From Burkholderiaceae bacterium (GTDB lineage: Bacteria; Pseudomonadota; Gammaproteobacteria; Burkholderiales; Burkholderiaceae): a stretch of 56,489 bases of DNA. The notes beneath the pieces were generated by a model. That model saw only the letters and a list, made by a program, of their open reading frames with translations, was not told the origin of the DNA and searched no databases. Made by a program: the position numbers and the translations under genes. Shown here piece by piece: positions 16,969 through 25,994 of the stretch; position 1 is the first letter of the stretch; every line of letters starts with the position of its first letter. Location of the stretch: contig CANFMT010000016.1 of assembly GCA_947448415.1 (NCBI GenBank), positions 1 through 56,489 on the forward strand, written 5' to 3'.

Positions 16969-19665
16969 ATGGCGGCAGTTCCAGAGCAAATTTTAGGCAA
17001 TCAAAGTGCCCAAGACGCTGATCCGGGTGAGACTCAAGAGTGGTTGCAGGCACTTGATGGCGTTATTCGCAACGAAGGTCCAGAGCGAGCCGCGTATTTA
17101 ATCGATCAACAAATTTCTCATGCGCGCGTCAACGGCGTTGTGCAGCCATTTCATGCTGAGACTCCATACATCAATACCATTCCCGTAGAAAACCAGGCTC
17201 GCTTGCCTGGCGATCAGAACGTTGAGCATCGTATTCGTTCATACACTCGTTGGAATGCCATGGCAATGGTATTGCGCGCCAACAAAGACACCAATGTTGG
17301 TGGTCATATTTCATCTTTTCAATCTGCAGCAACTTTGTATGACGTTGGCTTCAATCACTTTTGGCATGCACCATCGCCAGAGCATGGTGGTGATCTAATT
17401 TTTGTTCAGGGTCACTCTGCACCAGGTGTGTATGCGCGTGCTTATATGTTGGGACGCCTTGCTGAAGAGCAAGTAAATAACTTCCGCCAAGAGGTTGGTG
17501 GCAAAGGTATTTCTAGCTATCCGCATCCATGGTTGATGCCTGACTTCTGGCAGTTCCCAACTGTATCTATGGGCCTAGGCCCCATCATGGCAATCTATCA
17601 GGCCCGCTTTATGCGGTATTTGCAAGATCGCGATTTTATTAAGCGTGAGGGTCGTAAGGTTTGGGCATTCTTGGGTGATGGAGAAACCGATGAGCCAGAA
17701 TCTTTGGGTGCGATTGGTATGGCTGGCCGCGAGAAGTTGGACAACCTGATTTTTGTTATTAACTGTAACTTGCAGCGATTAGATGGACCAGTGCGCGGTA
17801 ACGGAAAAATTATTCAAGAGCTTGAGAGCGAGTTCCGTGGTGCCGGTTGGAACGTCATCAAAGTAGTTTGGGGCGGTCAGTGGGACGCTTTATTTGCTCG
17901 CGATAAAAAAGGCATCTTGATGCAGCGTTTGGGCGAAATTGTTGATGGTCAATATCAGACGATGAAAGCAAAGAACGGTGCCTATGTACGTGAAACTGTT
18001 TTCAATACACCAGAGCTCAAAGCATTAGTAAGCGACTGGAGTGATGATGAGATTTGGCAACTCAATCGCGGTGGTCATGATCCTCATAAGGTTTACGCAG
18101 CGTTCCATTCAGCAGTAAATCACAAAGATCAACCAACCGTTATCTTGGCTCACACAATCAAGGGCTATGGCATGGGTGGATCAGGCGAGGCAATGAATAT
18201 CGCTCACCAGGCCAAGAAGATGAACGCAGATGACGTACGTCGTTTCCGTGATCGCTTTGAGATCCCTGTTAAAGATGAGCAGTTAGATGAAATGCCTTTA
18301 GTGAAATTTGCTGATGGCAGCCCAGAATTGGAATATATGAAGGCACGCCGCCAAGAATTAGGTGGCTATTTACCGCAGCGTCGCACTAAAGCCGAGAGCT
18401 TGCCTGTTCCTGCCTTGGATGTTTTCGCTCCACTGCTAGAAGCAACCTCAGAGGGTCGTGAAATCTCCACAACGATGGCATTTGTACGAATGCTCAATAC
18501 AGTGGTGCGCGACAAGGTTTTAGGTAAGCGCGTAGTGCCAATTGTTCCTGATGAGTCTCGTACCTTTGGTATGGAAGGTATGTTCCGTCAGCTCGGTATT
18601 TGGAATCAATTGGGGCAACTCTACACGCCAGAAGACCATGATCAGTTGATGTTCTATAAAGAGGATAAGACTGGCCAGATCTTGCAAGAGGGTATTAATG
18701 AAGCCGGCGGTATGTGTGATTGGATTGCAGCGGCAACCGCTTACTCCACCCATGGCGTTCCTATGTTGCCTTTCTACATCTTTTATTCCATGTTTGGTTT
18801 CCAGCGGATTGGCGACTTGGCTTGGGCAGCAGGTGATATGCGTAGCCGAGGTTTCTTGCTCGGTGGTACAGCTGGTAGAACTACCTTGAATGGTGAGGGC
18901 TTGCAACACGAAGATGGCCATAGCCACCTTTGGAGCGGTGCAGTGCCAAACTGTATTAGTTATGACCCTACATTCTCTTTTGAATTGGCTGTAGTCATTC
19001 AAGATGGTATGCGTCGTATGTTGGAAGTTCAAGAAGACGTTTATTACTACGTGACTTTGATGAACGAGAACTATGCTCACCCAGCAATGCCTAAAGGTGC
19101 TGAAAAAGACATCATTAAAGGTATGTATAAGTTGAAGTCGATTGGTGATGCCAATGCAAAATTGCGTGTACAGCTCTTGGGCTCTGGCACCATCTTCCGT
19201 GAAGTGATTGAGGCAGCTGAAATTCTTCATAAAGACTGGGGCATTGCTTCTGACTTATGGGGTTGCCCAAGCTTTACCGAGCTTGGCCGTGATTGGAATG
19301 CAGTTCACCGCAATAACCTTTTAAACCCAGCAGAAACACCAGCCTTATCTCATGTCGAGAAGTGCCTGAAAGACACTTCTGGTCCTGTGATTGCCGCTAC
19401 TGACTATGTACGTTTATTTGCCGAGCAAATTCGTCCGGCCATTCAGCACATGGGTCGTCGCTATGAGGTATTGGGTACCGATGGTTTTGGTCGCTCCGAT
19501 ACACGCGAAAAACTCCGTGACTTCTTTGAGGTGGATCGTCGTTGGGTTGTATTGACTGCTTTGAGATCTTTGGTTGATTCAGGCCAGCTTGATCGTCAGA
19601 AATTGGCTGAAGCAATTAAGAAGTACGACATTGACGCTACTAAACCAAACCCTATGACGGTTTGA
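16969..19665 (+). CDS. aceE: Pyruvate dehydrogenase E1 component (homodimeric type)
   Basis: Thiamine-diphosphate enzyme that decarboxylates pyruvate and acetylates the E2 lipoyl groups. About 898 residues, normal for the AceE type. The ThDP/Mg motif is GDGETDEPES with NCNLQRLDGPV downstream. ISSFQSAATLYDVGFNHFW and GHSAPGVYARAY are also recognisable family blocks. I place the start at 16969 (MAAVPEQI) because GGAGA at 16959-16963 gives ideal spacing. An in-frame ATG at 16957 would add METN and itself overlaps that ribosome site. First gene of aceE-aceF-lpdA. Confidence 0.95.
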   Translation: MAAVPEQILGNQSAQDADPGETQEWLQALDGVIRNEGPERAAYLIDQQISHARVNGVVQPFHAETPYINTIPVENQARLPGDQNVEHRIRSYTRWNAMAMVLRANKDTNVGGHISSFQSAATLYDVGFNHFWHAPSPEHGGDLIFVQGHSAPGVYARAYMLGRLAEEQVNNFRQEVGGKGISSYPHPWLMPDFWQFPTVSMGLGPIMAIYQARFMRYLQDRDFIKREGRKVWAFLGDGETDEPESLGAIGMAGREKLDNLIFVINCNLQRLDGPVRGNGKIIQELESEFRGAGWNVIKVVWGGQWDALFARDKKGILMQRLGEIVDGQYQTMKAKNGAYVRETVFNTPELKALVSDWSDDEIWQLNRGGHDPHKVYAAFHSAVNHKDQPTVILAHTIKGYGMGGSGEAMNIAHQAKKMNADDVRRFRDRFEIPVKDEQLDEMPLVKFADGSPELEYMKARRQELGGYLPQRRTKAESLPVPALDVFAPLLEATSEGREISTTMAFVRMLNTVVRDKVLGKRVVPIVPDESRTFGMEGMFRQLGIWNQLGQLYTPEDHDQLMFYKEDKTGQILQEGINEAGGMCDWIAAATAYSTHGVPMLPFYIFYSMFGFQRIGDLAWAAGDMRSRGFLLGGTAGRTTLNGEGLQHEDGHSHLWSGAVPNCISYDPTFSFELAVVIQDGMRRMLEVQEDVYYYVTLMNENYAHPAMPKGAEKDIIKGMYKLKSIGDANAKLRVQLLGSGTIFREVIEAAEILHKDWGIASDLWGCPSFTELGRDWNAVHRNNLLNPAETPALSHVEKCLKDTSGPVIAATDYVRLFAEQIRPAIQHMGRRYEVLGTDGFGRSDTREKLRDFFEVDRRWVVLTALRSLVDSGQLDRQKLAEAIKKYDIDATKPNPMTV

Positions 19666-19680
19666 TAAGAGATAAATACT

Positions 19681-21300
19681 ATGAGTCAAATAATTGAAAT
19701 CAAAGTCCCGGATATCGGTGATTACAAGGATGTACCTGTCATTGAAGTCTTGGTAAAGGCCGGTGACAAGGTTGAGAAAGAGCAGTCAATCGTAGTGCTG
19801 GAGTCTGATAAAGCAACAATGGATGTTCCTTCATCACATTCTGGTGTTGTGAAAGAAGTCAAAGTTAAGGTGGGTGATAGCCTTTCAGAGGGCTCTATTG
19901 TCATTACCTTGGAAGAGGGCGCTGGAGTAATGGCGGCGCCTGCTCAAGTAGCACCTGCATCAGCCCCTGCATCAACTCCAGTAGCCTCTCCTGCAAGTAC
20001 TGGTGGAGCACCTATCGAAATCAAAGTCCCAGATATCGGTGATTACAAGGATGTACCTGTCATTGAAGTCTTGGTAAAGGCCGGTGATAAGGTTGAGAAA
20101 GAGCAATCGATTGTCGTTCTCGAATCTGACAAAGCTACGATGGACGTGCCTTCATCACATTCTGGTGTTGTGAGAGAAGTCAAAGTGAAGGTTGGCGATA
20201 ATCTTTCCGAAGGATCAGTCGTAGTGATCTTAGAAGGCGGGTCTTCTGCTGCAGCTTCGCCTGCACCAGCTGCCACTCCAACAACAGCTCCAGCAACAAA
20301 GCTTGCTGCTGTAGAACCTCCGATTGCTCGGGCACCAGCGCCGCCACCAGTTGTTAATGCACCGGCACCCGTTGATACTGGGGTAAGCCATGCAAGTCCA
20401 TCCGTTCGCAAATTTGCACGCGAACTCGGTGTAACAATTAATCAGGTAAAAGGTTCTGGTCCTAAGGGGCGCATTACACAAGAAGATGTGCAGGCATTCG
20501 TGAAGGCCGCTATGAGTGGTGGTGCAGGTAGCCCTGCGGCTGCATCGACTGGTGGTAGCTTAGGTGGTCTGAATCTGATTCCTTGGCCGAAGATTGATTT
20601 CACAAAGTTTGGTGAAATCGAGCGTCAGCCATTAAATCGCATTAAGAAACTCACTGCGGCTAATTTGGGCCGTAACTGGGTCATGATCCCTGCGGTGACC
20701 TATCACGAAGATGCAGATATTACTGATTTAGAGGCTTTCCGCGTTCTCACAAATAAAGAGAACGAGAAAAAAGGCGTCAAGATCACCATGCTCGCTTTCT
20801 TAATGAAGGCTGCAGTTGCAGCACTGAAAAAATATCCTGAGTTCAATAGCTCCTTGGATGGCGACGATCTGATTCTGAAGAAATACTTCAATATTGGTTT
20901 TGCAGCCGACACTCCAACTGGATTGGTAGTGCCGGTGATTAAAGATGTTGATAAGAAAGGCATCTTTGAGTTAGCAAAAGAAACTTCCGAGTTGGCTGCA
21001 CTTGCTCGTGATGGCAAATTAAAGCCAGATCAAATGCAAGGCGCTAGCTTTACGATCTCATCTTTGGGTGGCATTGGCGGAACCTATTTCTCACCAATTG
21101 TGAATGCTCCTGAGGTTGCCATCTTGGGTGTCAGTAAAGCTGCGATGAAGCCAGTATGGGATGGTAAGCAATTCGTGCCACGTCTCATCTGCCCATTGTC
21201 TATGTCTGCAGATCATCGCGTAATCGATGGTGCTTTGGCTACTCGCTTTAATGTGTATATTGCTCAACTCTTAGCCGACTTCCGTCGCGCTAGTCTGTAA
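19681..21300 (+). CDS. aceF: Dihydrolipoamide acetyltransferase (PDH E2), two lipoyl domains
   Basis: Core of the pyruvate dehydrogenase complex, moving acetyl groups to CoA. Order: lipoyl domain 1 (about 2-77), Ala/Pro linker, lipoyl domain 2 (about 110-185), Ala/Pro linker, peripheral-subunit-binding domain (about 240-277; SPSVRKFARELGV) and catalytic domain with SADHRVIDG near the C-terminus. Both lipoyl lysines sit in ESDKATMDV. The two lipoyl domains are nearly identical in protein and share long tracts of nearly identical DNA, which points to recent duplication or gene conversion. It lies 15 bp after aceE. The two-domain form is intermediate between one-domain and three-domain (enteric) E2 proteins. 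Confidence 0.96.
   Translation: MSQIIEIKVPDIGDYKDVPVIEVLVKAGDKVEKEQSIVVLESDKATMDVPSSHSGVVKEVKVKVGDSLSEGSIVITLEEGAGVMAAPAQVAPASAPASTPVASPASTGGAPIEIKVPDIGDYKDVPVIEVLVKAGDKVEKEQSIVVLESDKATMDVPSSHSGVVREVKVKVGDNLSEGSVVVILEGGSSAAASPAPAATPTTAPATKLAAVEPPIARAPAPPPVVNAPAPVDTGVSHASPSVRKFARELGVTINQVKGSGPKGRITQEDVQAFVKAAMSGGAGSPAAASTGGSLGGLNLIPWPKIDFTKFGEIERQPLNRIKKLTAANLGRNWVMIPAVTYHEDADITDLEAFRVLTNKENEKKGVKITMLAFLMKAAVAALKKYPEFNSSLDGDDLILKKYFNIGFAADTPTGLVVPVIKDVDKKGIFELAKETSELAALARDGKLKPDQMQGASFTISSLGGIGGTYFSPIVNAPEVAILGVSKAAMKPVWDGKQFVPRLICPLSMSADHRVIDGALATRFNVYIAQLLADFRRASL
19696..20226 (+). repeat. Internal direct repeat: the two lipoyl-domain coding units of aceF
   Basis: The unit at 19696 recurs at 20017, offset 321 bp (107 codons). 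19696-19784 and 20017-20105 differ at only 2 of 89 bases. 19785-19827 against 20106-20148 differ at 12 of 43, all silent. 19828-19865 against 20149-20186 differ at 1 of 38. The alternation of near-identity and heavy silent divergence is directly visible. Confidence 0.9.
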
Positions 21301-21309
21301 GGGGGGTTT

Positions 21310-23094
21310 ATGGCTAAGCAAACGATCCTCGTTCCGGATATTGGCGACTACTCTGATGTGCCAGTTATTGAAGTGTTGGTAAAGGTTGGCGATGTGATTG
21401 AAAAAGAGCAGCCTTTGTTGGTGCTCGAGTCCGATAAAGCGACCATGGAAGTGCCTGCTGATGCTTCAGGTACCGTTACTAGTATTGCTGTCAAGTTGGG
21501 CGATAAAGTAAGCAAGGGTTCTGTTATTGCAGAGATTGAAGCAAGTAGCGATGCTCCTGCGCCAAAGCCTGCCCCTGCAGCTGCACTAACTGCAGCACCC
21601 TCTTCTCCAGCAGCAATTGCTCCTACACCTGTGGCAGGGCAGTACAGCGGTAAGGTAGATCATGAATGCGAACTATTAGTACTTGGTGCTGGCCCTGGTG
21701 GTTACAGCGCCGCATTCAGAAGTGCTGACTTGGGTATGAATACCGTTTTAGTAGAGCGCTATTCAACTTTAGGTGGTGTTTGCTTAAACGTGGGTTGTAT
21801 TCCATCAAAAGCACTGCTGCACACTACCTCAGTCATGGATGAAGTCAAAACAATGGCTAAGCATGGCATTACTTTTGGCGCGCCAAAGATCGAGATCGAT
21901 CAGTTGCGTGGCTATAAAGAATCCGTGATTGCAAAGTTAACTGGTGGCCTTGCTGGTATGGCTAAGGCTCGCAAGGTAAAGACCGTGCGCGGTCTCGGAC
22001 GTTTCTTGGATGCAAACCATGTTGAGGTTGAGTTAACTAGTGGTGCTGGTCAAGAGCTCACTGGTCAAAAAGAAGTGGTTCGATTCCAGAAGGCAATTAT
22101 TGCTGCTGGTAGTCAGCCAGTGAAGCTGCCTTTCTTGCCTGAGGATCCCCGTATTGTGGATAGTACTGGCGCCTTATTGCTGAAGAGTATTCCAAAGCGC
22201 ATGCTAGTGATTGGTGGCGGCATTATTGGTTTGGAGATGGCCACTGTTTACAGCACCCTTGGATCACGTATTGATATTGCCGAGATGATGGATGGCCTCA
22301 TGGCTGGCGCTGATCGTGACTTGGAAAAAGTCTGGGAGAAGTTTAATGCCGGACGTTTTGAGAAGGTCATGCTTAAAACCCGCGCTGCCAAAGCAGAGGT
22401 TAAGCCAGACGGCATTCAGGTTACTTTCGAGGGTGAAAATGCTCCGGCTGAACCGCAGACCTATGACCTGGTATTGGTTGCGGTAGGGCGTACTCCAAAT
22501 GGTAAAAAGATTGATGCAGGCAATGCAGGCGTTCAGGTCGATGAGCGCGGTTTTATTCCTGTTGATAAACAAATGCGCACCAATGTTTCCAATATTTTTG
22601 CCATTGGAGATCTAGTAGGTCAGCCGATGTTGGCTCACAAAGCCGTTCATGAAGGGCACGTTGCTGCAGAAGCAGCCGCAGGACAAAAGTCTTACTTTGA
22701 TGCGAAACAAATTCCATCGGTTGCTTACACCGACCCTGAAGTAGCTTGGGCTGGTTTAACTGAGGAGCAATGCAAAGCACAAGGTATTGCCTATGAAAAA
22801 GGATTATTCCCTTGGGCTGCTAGTGGACGTGCTATTGCTAATGGTCGTGACGAAGGTTTCATCAAGTTAATTTTTGATGCGACTACTCATCGCATCATTG
22901 GCGGCGGTATTGTTGGTACTCATGCCGGAGATCTGATTGGTGAAGTATGTCTCGCTATTGAGATGGGTGCTGATGCTGTAGATATTGGCAAGACTATTCA
23001 CCCGCATCCAACGCTGGGTGAGTCTGTTGGTTTGGCTGCTGAAGCTGCCCACGGACACTGCACTGACTTGCCACCAGTCAAGAAAAAGTCTTAA
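21310..23094 (+). CDS. lpdA: Dihydrolipoamide dehydrogenase (PDH E3) with N-terminal lipoyl domain
   Basis: FAD enzyme that reoxidises the lipoyl groups of E2 and passes electrons to NAD+. 594 residues, longer than the classical 470-480 because of an N-terminal lipoyl domain (about 3-78, Lys in ESDKATMEV) and an Ala/Pro linker, an arrangement common in betaproteobacterial PDH operons. Then come the FAD motif GAGPGGYSAAF, the redox disulfide CLNVGC, the NAD motif GGGIIGLEMA, AIGDLVG, and the C-terminal His-Glu pair in HPHPTLGES. A GGGGGG tract at 21301-21306 precedes the ATG. Last gene of the operon, closed by the terminator at 23147. Confidence 0.97.
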   Translation: MAKQTILVPDIGDYSDVPVIEVLVKVGDVIEKEQPLLVLESDKATMEVPADASGTVTSIAVKLGDKVSKGSVIAEIEASSDAPAPKPAPAAALTAAPSSPAAIAPTPVAGQYSGKVDHECELLVLGAGPGGYSAAFRSADLGMNTVLVERYSTLGGVCLNVGCIPSKALLHTTSVMDEVKTMAKHGITFGAPKIEIDQLRGYKESVIAKLTGGLAGMAKARKVKTVRGLGRFLDANHVEVELTSGAGQELTGQKEVVRFQKAIIAAGSQPVKLPFLPEDPRIVDSTGALLLKSIPKRMLVIGGGIIGLEMATVYSTLGSRIDIAEMMDGLMAGADRDLEKVWEKFNAGRFEKVMLKTRAAKAEVKPDGIQVTFEGENAPAEPQTYDLVLVAVGRTPNGKKIDAGNAGVQVDERGFIPVDKQMRTNVSNIFAIGDLVGQPMLAHKAVHEGHVAAEAAAGQKSYFDAKQIPSVAYTDPEVAWAGLTEEQCKAQGIAYEKGLFPWAASGRAIANGRDEGFIKLIFDATTHRIIGGGIVGTHAGDLIGEVCLAIEMGADAVDIGKTIHPHPTLGESVGLAAEAAHGHCTDLPPVKKKS

Positions 23095-23146
23095 TCTATA
23101 GAAACGCAAAACAGGCAGAACAGAAGCACAATAAAAGCACAAAAGA

Positions 23147-23172
23147 AAAAGCCCCGAGAGATCGGGGCTTTT
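23147..23172. terminator. Bidirectional intrinsic terminator between lpdA and the phasin gene
   Basis: AAAAGCCCCGA and TCGGGGCTTTT form an uninterrupted stem around GAGA. A-runs on one side and T-runs on the other mean it can stop transcripts from both the PDH operon and the convergent phasin gene. Confidence 0.93.
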
Positions 23173-23211
23173 GTATTACAGGCCTAAGCTTGCAATTCTT
23201 TTAACGCAGCG

Positions 23212-23766
23212 TTATTTCTTTTTACTTGCTTTAGTTGCTGTGTCTGCTGCTTTTATGACTGTATCAGTTGCACTGTGAAGATTGGTTTGGGCAACCTCAA
23301 CAGCATGCTTCACAGCCTTTTGACTAGTTTCGAAAACATTATTTGCTGAGGCAATCGCCTGTTTAATGGCTTGCACCGCCGCATCAGAGCCAGCAGGCGC
23401 ATTCTTGGTCCACTCTTCAACCAAAGAATTAATTTTCAGTTGCCCAGCTTGAAACTCTTTCTCGGCTGACTTGGTAAAGCTATTCTGGGTTTCGTGAGCC
23501 AAATCATATAAGTGACGGCTATAGGCCATAATTTTTTCAGCCATTGGCTGAACTGCTTCCGCTTGATGGGCGAGAAGTTGTTGAATATCTTTTACTTCCA
23601 AAGCTTTCTTGGCGCTATTCATACTATCGCCCAAAGTTTGCTTGGCAATATGCATATTGAGCTCGACTAATTTTTCGATACTTTGAAGCGCTTGATTGGT
23701 TAAGCCACTAAGAGTTTCTAAATTGGCCTTTTGTGCCGCTGCGATTTGTTCTGGTGTTAAGTTCAT
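23212..23766 (-). CDS. phaP: Phasin family protein
   Basis: 184 residues, helical and low in complexity. It starts MNLTPEQIAAAQKANLETL, the typical phasin_2 opening, with many Ala, Lys, Glu and Gln and a Lys-rich end (ASKKK). Phasins coat polyhydroxyalkanoate granules, which would fit the 3-hydroxybutyryl-CoA dehydrogenase at 34991. No PHA synthase is in the window, so the storage role is inferred. A good ribosome site (AAAGGAA) precedes the ATG, and a consensus -10 (TATAAT on the minus strand, at 23836-23841) lies upstream. Convergent with lpdA. Confidence 0.88.
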   Translation of the reverse strand: MNLTPEQIAAAQKANLETLSGLTNQALQSIEKLVELNMHIAKQTLGDSMNSAKKALEVKDIQQLLAHQAEAVQPMAEKIMAYSRHLYDLAHETQNSFTKSAEKEFQAGQLKINSLVEEWTKNAPAGSDAAVQAIKQAIASANNVFETSQKAVKHAVEVAQTNLHSATDTVIKAADTATKASKKK

Positions 23767-23835
23767 TTCAATTCCTTTCGAACGGATCTCAATATTCTTT
23801 TTTGTATATCCGCTTAGTGTAGTTTCTTCTCTCGC

Positions 23836-23841
23836 ATTATA
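23836..23841 (-). promoter_or_regulatory. Candidate -10 element for the phasin gene
   Basis: Read on the minus strand the bases are TATAAT, a perfect -10, about 70 nt upstream of the phasin start. I see no good -35 at 16-18 nt. The remainder of the 195-bp gap between the divergent phasin and permease genes shows no further structure I can support. Confidence 0.4.
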
Positions 23842-23961
23842 AGCAACTAATGGTGCGATGCAGCATAGAAAGAGCTATACAAGCGATTCAGGTAAGGGCT
23901 ATTTAAAAGAGCCTAAAATCAGTGCCTACATAAAAATCTTAATATTTTCAGCAAGTTATCT

Positions 23962-24849
23962 ATGAAGCTTAGTCTTGACAACGCAATTGCCCCAATTTTT
24001 GTTTTGATTTGGAGTACGGGCTTTGTCATTGCGCGTTTGGCAATGCCGTATGTGGAACCAGCCACCTTCTTATTTTGGAGATTTGCGGGCGTATTAGCAG
24101 CCATGGCTGCCCTGAGTCTAGTTTGGCGTATTACCTGGCCTAGCTTGTCGCAGATCAAGCATATTGCCGTTGCGGGCATGTTGTTGCAGTTTGGCTATCT
24201 CCTGGGTGTTTGGTTTGCTGTGCGCTTAGGGATGACTGCTGGCTTGGTTGCCATCATTGTTGGTCTTCAGCCGATTTTGACAGCTTGGTTTGCCGCGTGG
24301 GTCTCAGAGAGAGTTTCCCCAAGGCAGTGGATAGGTTTGGCATTTGGTTTTGCCGGCGTTGCTTTGGTGGTAGCAGAAAAGATCGGCTTTGCGCATATAC
24401 CTGTTGTTAGCTATGTGCTGGCATTCATCGCGCTTCTTTCTATTACCTTTGGAACTTTGTATCAGAAAAAGTTTTGCCCAGTATTTGATTTACGCGCGGG
24501 ATCATCTATACAGTTTGGCATTTCAGCTGTTCTCTGTTTCATCTGTATGTATTTCTTTGAAACCGGTGTCATGGTTTGGAATGCCTCGGTCATTGGCGCT
24601 TTATTGTGGGCCATCTTTCCCTTATCCATAGGATCGATCAGCCTGTTGTTTATGATGATTCGTAAAGGGGCTGCAACTAAGGTAACCAGTCTTTTATATC
24701 TTACGCCACCAACTACGGCTGTGATGGCATGGCTATTGTTTGATGAGCCATTTACCCTAATGATGGCCGCAGGACTATGTTTAACAATGACAGGGGTGGT
24801 TTTAGTCAATGCCCGTCAAACCAATACCGTAGCAACGATTGCGGAGTAG
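23962..24849 (+). CDS. DMT-superfamily permease (EamA domains)
   Basis: 295 residues, about ten hydrophobic helices in two EamA repeats (about 8-140 and 150-285). Typical pieces are PIFVLIWSTGFVIARLAMPY with FLFWRFAGV at the N-terminus, and LTPPTTAVMAWLLFDEPFT near the C-terminus. Family members export amino acids or other metabolites, or are uncharacterised; the substrate cannot be assigned. The ribosome site is weak. About 120 bp separate its end from the start I choose for the next gene. Confidence 0.85.
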   Translation: MKLSLDNAIAPIFVLIWSTGFVIARLAMPYVEPATFLFWRFAGVLAAMAALSLVWRITWPSLSQIKHIAVAGMLLQFGYLLGVWFAVRLGMTAGLVAIIVGLQPILTAWFAAWVSERVSPRQWIGLAFGFAGVALVVAEKIGFAHIPVVSYVLAFIALLSITFGTLYQKKFCPVFDLRAGSSIQFGISAVLCFICMYFFETGVMVWNASVIGALLWAIFPLSIGSISLLFMMIRKGAATKVTSLLYLTPPTTAVMAWLLFDEPFTLMMAAGLCLTMTGVVLVNARQTNTVATIAE

Positions 24850-24969
24850 TGTGGCAAAAATTGCTTAATTTAGCGGAATAGATTAACCAAGATGGGGCGA
24901 ATAAATCACTTTCTTCCCAAGAAATTAATTATCATTCCGTATGTTGAAAGTTTTGGAAGGTATTTTGGG

Positions 24970-25983
24970 ATGCATTTGAATCGATTTTGGCTGTTAGTCT
25001 GCACATTGCTATTGGCTGTTAACACTACTGTTAACCCAGTGGCCGCCGCAAGCAAAGACAAGGAAAAGCAGGCCAAGACTTCTAAAGTAGTTGTCAAGAC
25101 CGCTACAAAGACTCCCAAAAAACCAAAAACTGTACGGGTCACAGTAACCCGATCTGCTGAATCAGTAGTTCCTGCTCGCCCATCTCTTGCTACCGCACTT
25201 GGGTTGCGTGGGCAGCACGATGAACTGAGTCTTAAATCTAGCGTAGCAATGGTAGTCAATCAAGATACTAAGGAAGTGTATTTTGAAAAGAATCCATCCG
25301 TCAGTTTGCCAATCGCATCCATTACGAAGTTGATGACGGCAATGGTAGTCTTGGACTCCAAATTACCTTTAGATGAAACTCTTGAGATCAATGCAGATGA
25401 TGTGCATATTTATCGCACTTCACGTTTAGCAGGTGGCACAGTGCTTACTCGTGAAGAGGCGCTCCTATTAGCGCTCATGTCCTCTGAGAACCGTGCTGCC
25501 TATACTCTTGGCAGAAATTATCCAGGAGGTGTCCCAGCATTTGTAGGGGCAATGAATCGTAAGGCCAAAGAGTTGGGTATGGATCATTCTCATTTCGCAG
25601 ACCCAACAGGGCTCTTGAGTGAGAATGTTGCCTCTGCTGAAGATTTAACGCGCATGTTAAATGCGGCCTATCAGTACAAAATGATTCGAGAGTTCTCTAC
25701 TTGGCCAGACCTCACTATGGTGATTGCTAAGCGTCCTCAAAAGTTCTTAAACACTAATCGCCTCGTTCGCTCTGGTGATATGAATATCGGCCTGCAGAAA
25801 ACAGGCTTTATTAATGCCGCTGGCAAATGCTTGGTTATGCAAGCTAGAGTAAACAACACTCCTTTGTTATTGGTTTTCTTAGACTCTGTTGGGACGCAGT
25901 CTCGGTTTGCTGATGCAGTACGCGTGCGTGATTGGTATGAGCGCATGCCTTCTGGCGCACAACCTATTCGTCGTCTAATGTAA
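24970..25983 (+). CDS. pbpG: D-alanyl-D-alanine carboxypeptidase/endopeptidase, PBP7-type (S11)
   Basis: Periplasmic penicillin-binding protein trimming peptidoglycan cross-links. The three active-site motifs are visible: SITK (SxxK), SSEN (SxN) and KTGFINAAG (KTG). I start at the ATG at 24970, where a clear signal peptide begins (MHLNRFWLL, cleavage near VAAA, about residue 27), with GGAAGG at 24955-24960. The frame is open back to 24892, but that would place 26 residues before the signal peptide. A Lys/Thr-rich linker (about 28-70) precedes the catalytic domain. 337 residues. It lacks an obvious C-terminal membrane-anchoring helix, which fits PBP7 rather than DacA. Confidence 0.88.
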   Translation: MHLNRFWLLVCTLLLAVNTTVNPVAAASKDKEKQAKTSKVVVKTATKTPKKPKTVRVTVTRSAESVVPARPSLATALGLRGQHDELSLKSSVAMVVNQDTKEVYFEKNPSVSLPIASITKLMTAMVVLDSKLPLDETLEINADDVHIYRTSRLAGGTVLTREEALLLALMSSENRAAYTLGRNYPGGVPAFVGAMNRKAKELGMDHSHFADPTGLLSENVASAEDLTRMLNAAYQYKMIREFSTWPDLTMVIAKRPQKFLNTNRLVRSGDMNIGLQKTGFINAAGKCLVMQARVNNTPLLLVFLDSVGTQSRFADAVRVRDWYERMPSGAQPIRRLM

Positions 25984-25994
25984 TGAGCTGGAGT

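Noticed and set aside
18520..19230. Open frame of 236 codons antisense to aceE
   Set aside because: Composition is not protein-like (many Cys, His and Thr), no ribosome site or neighbour context, and it lies wholly within a highly conserved gene.
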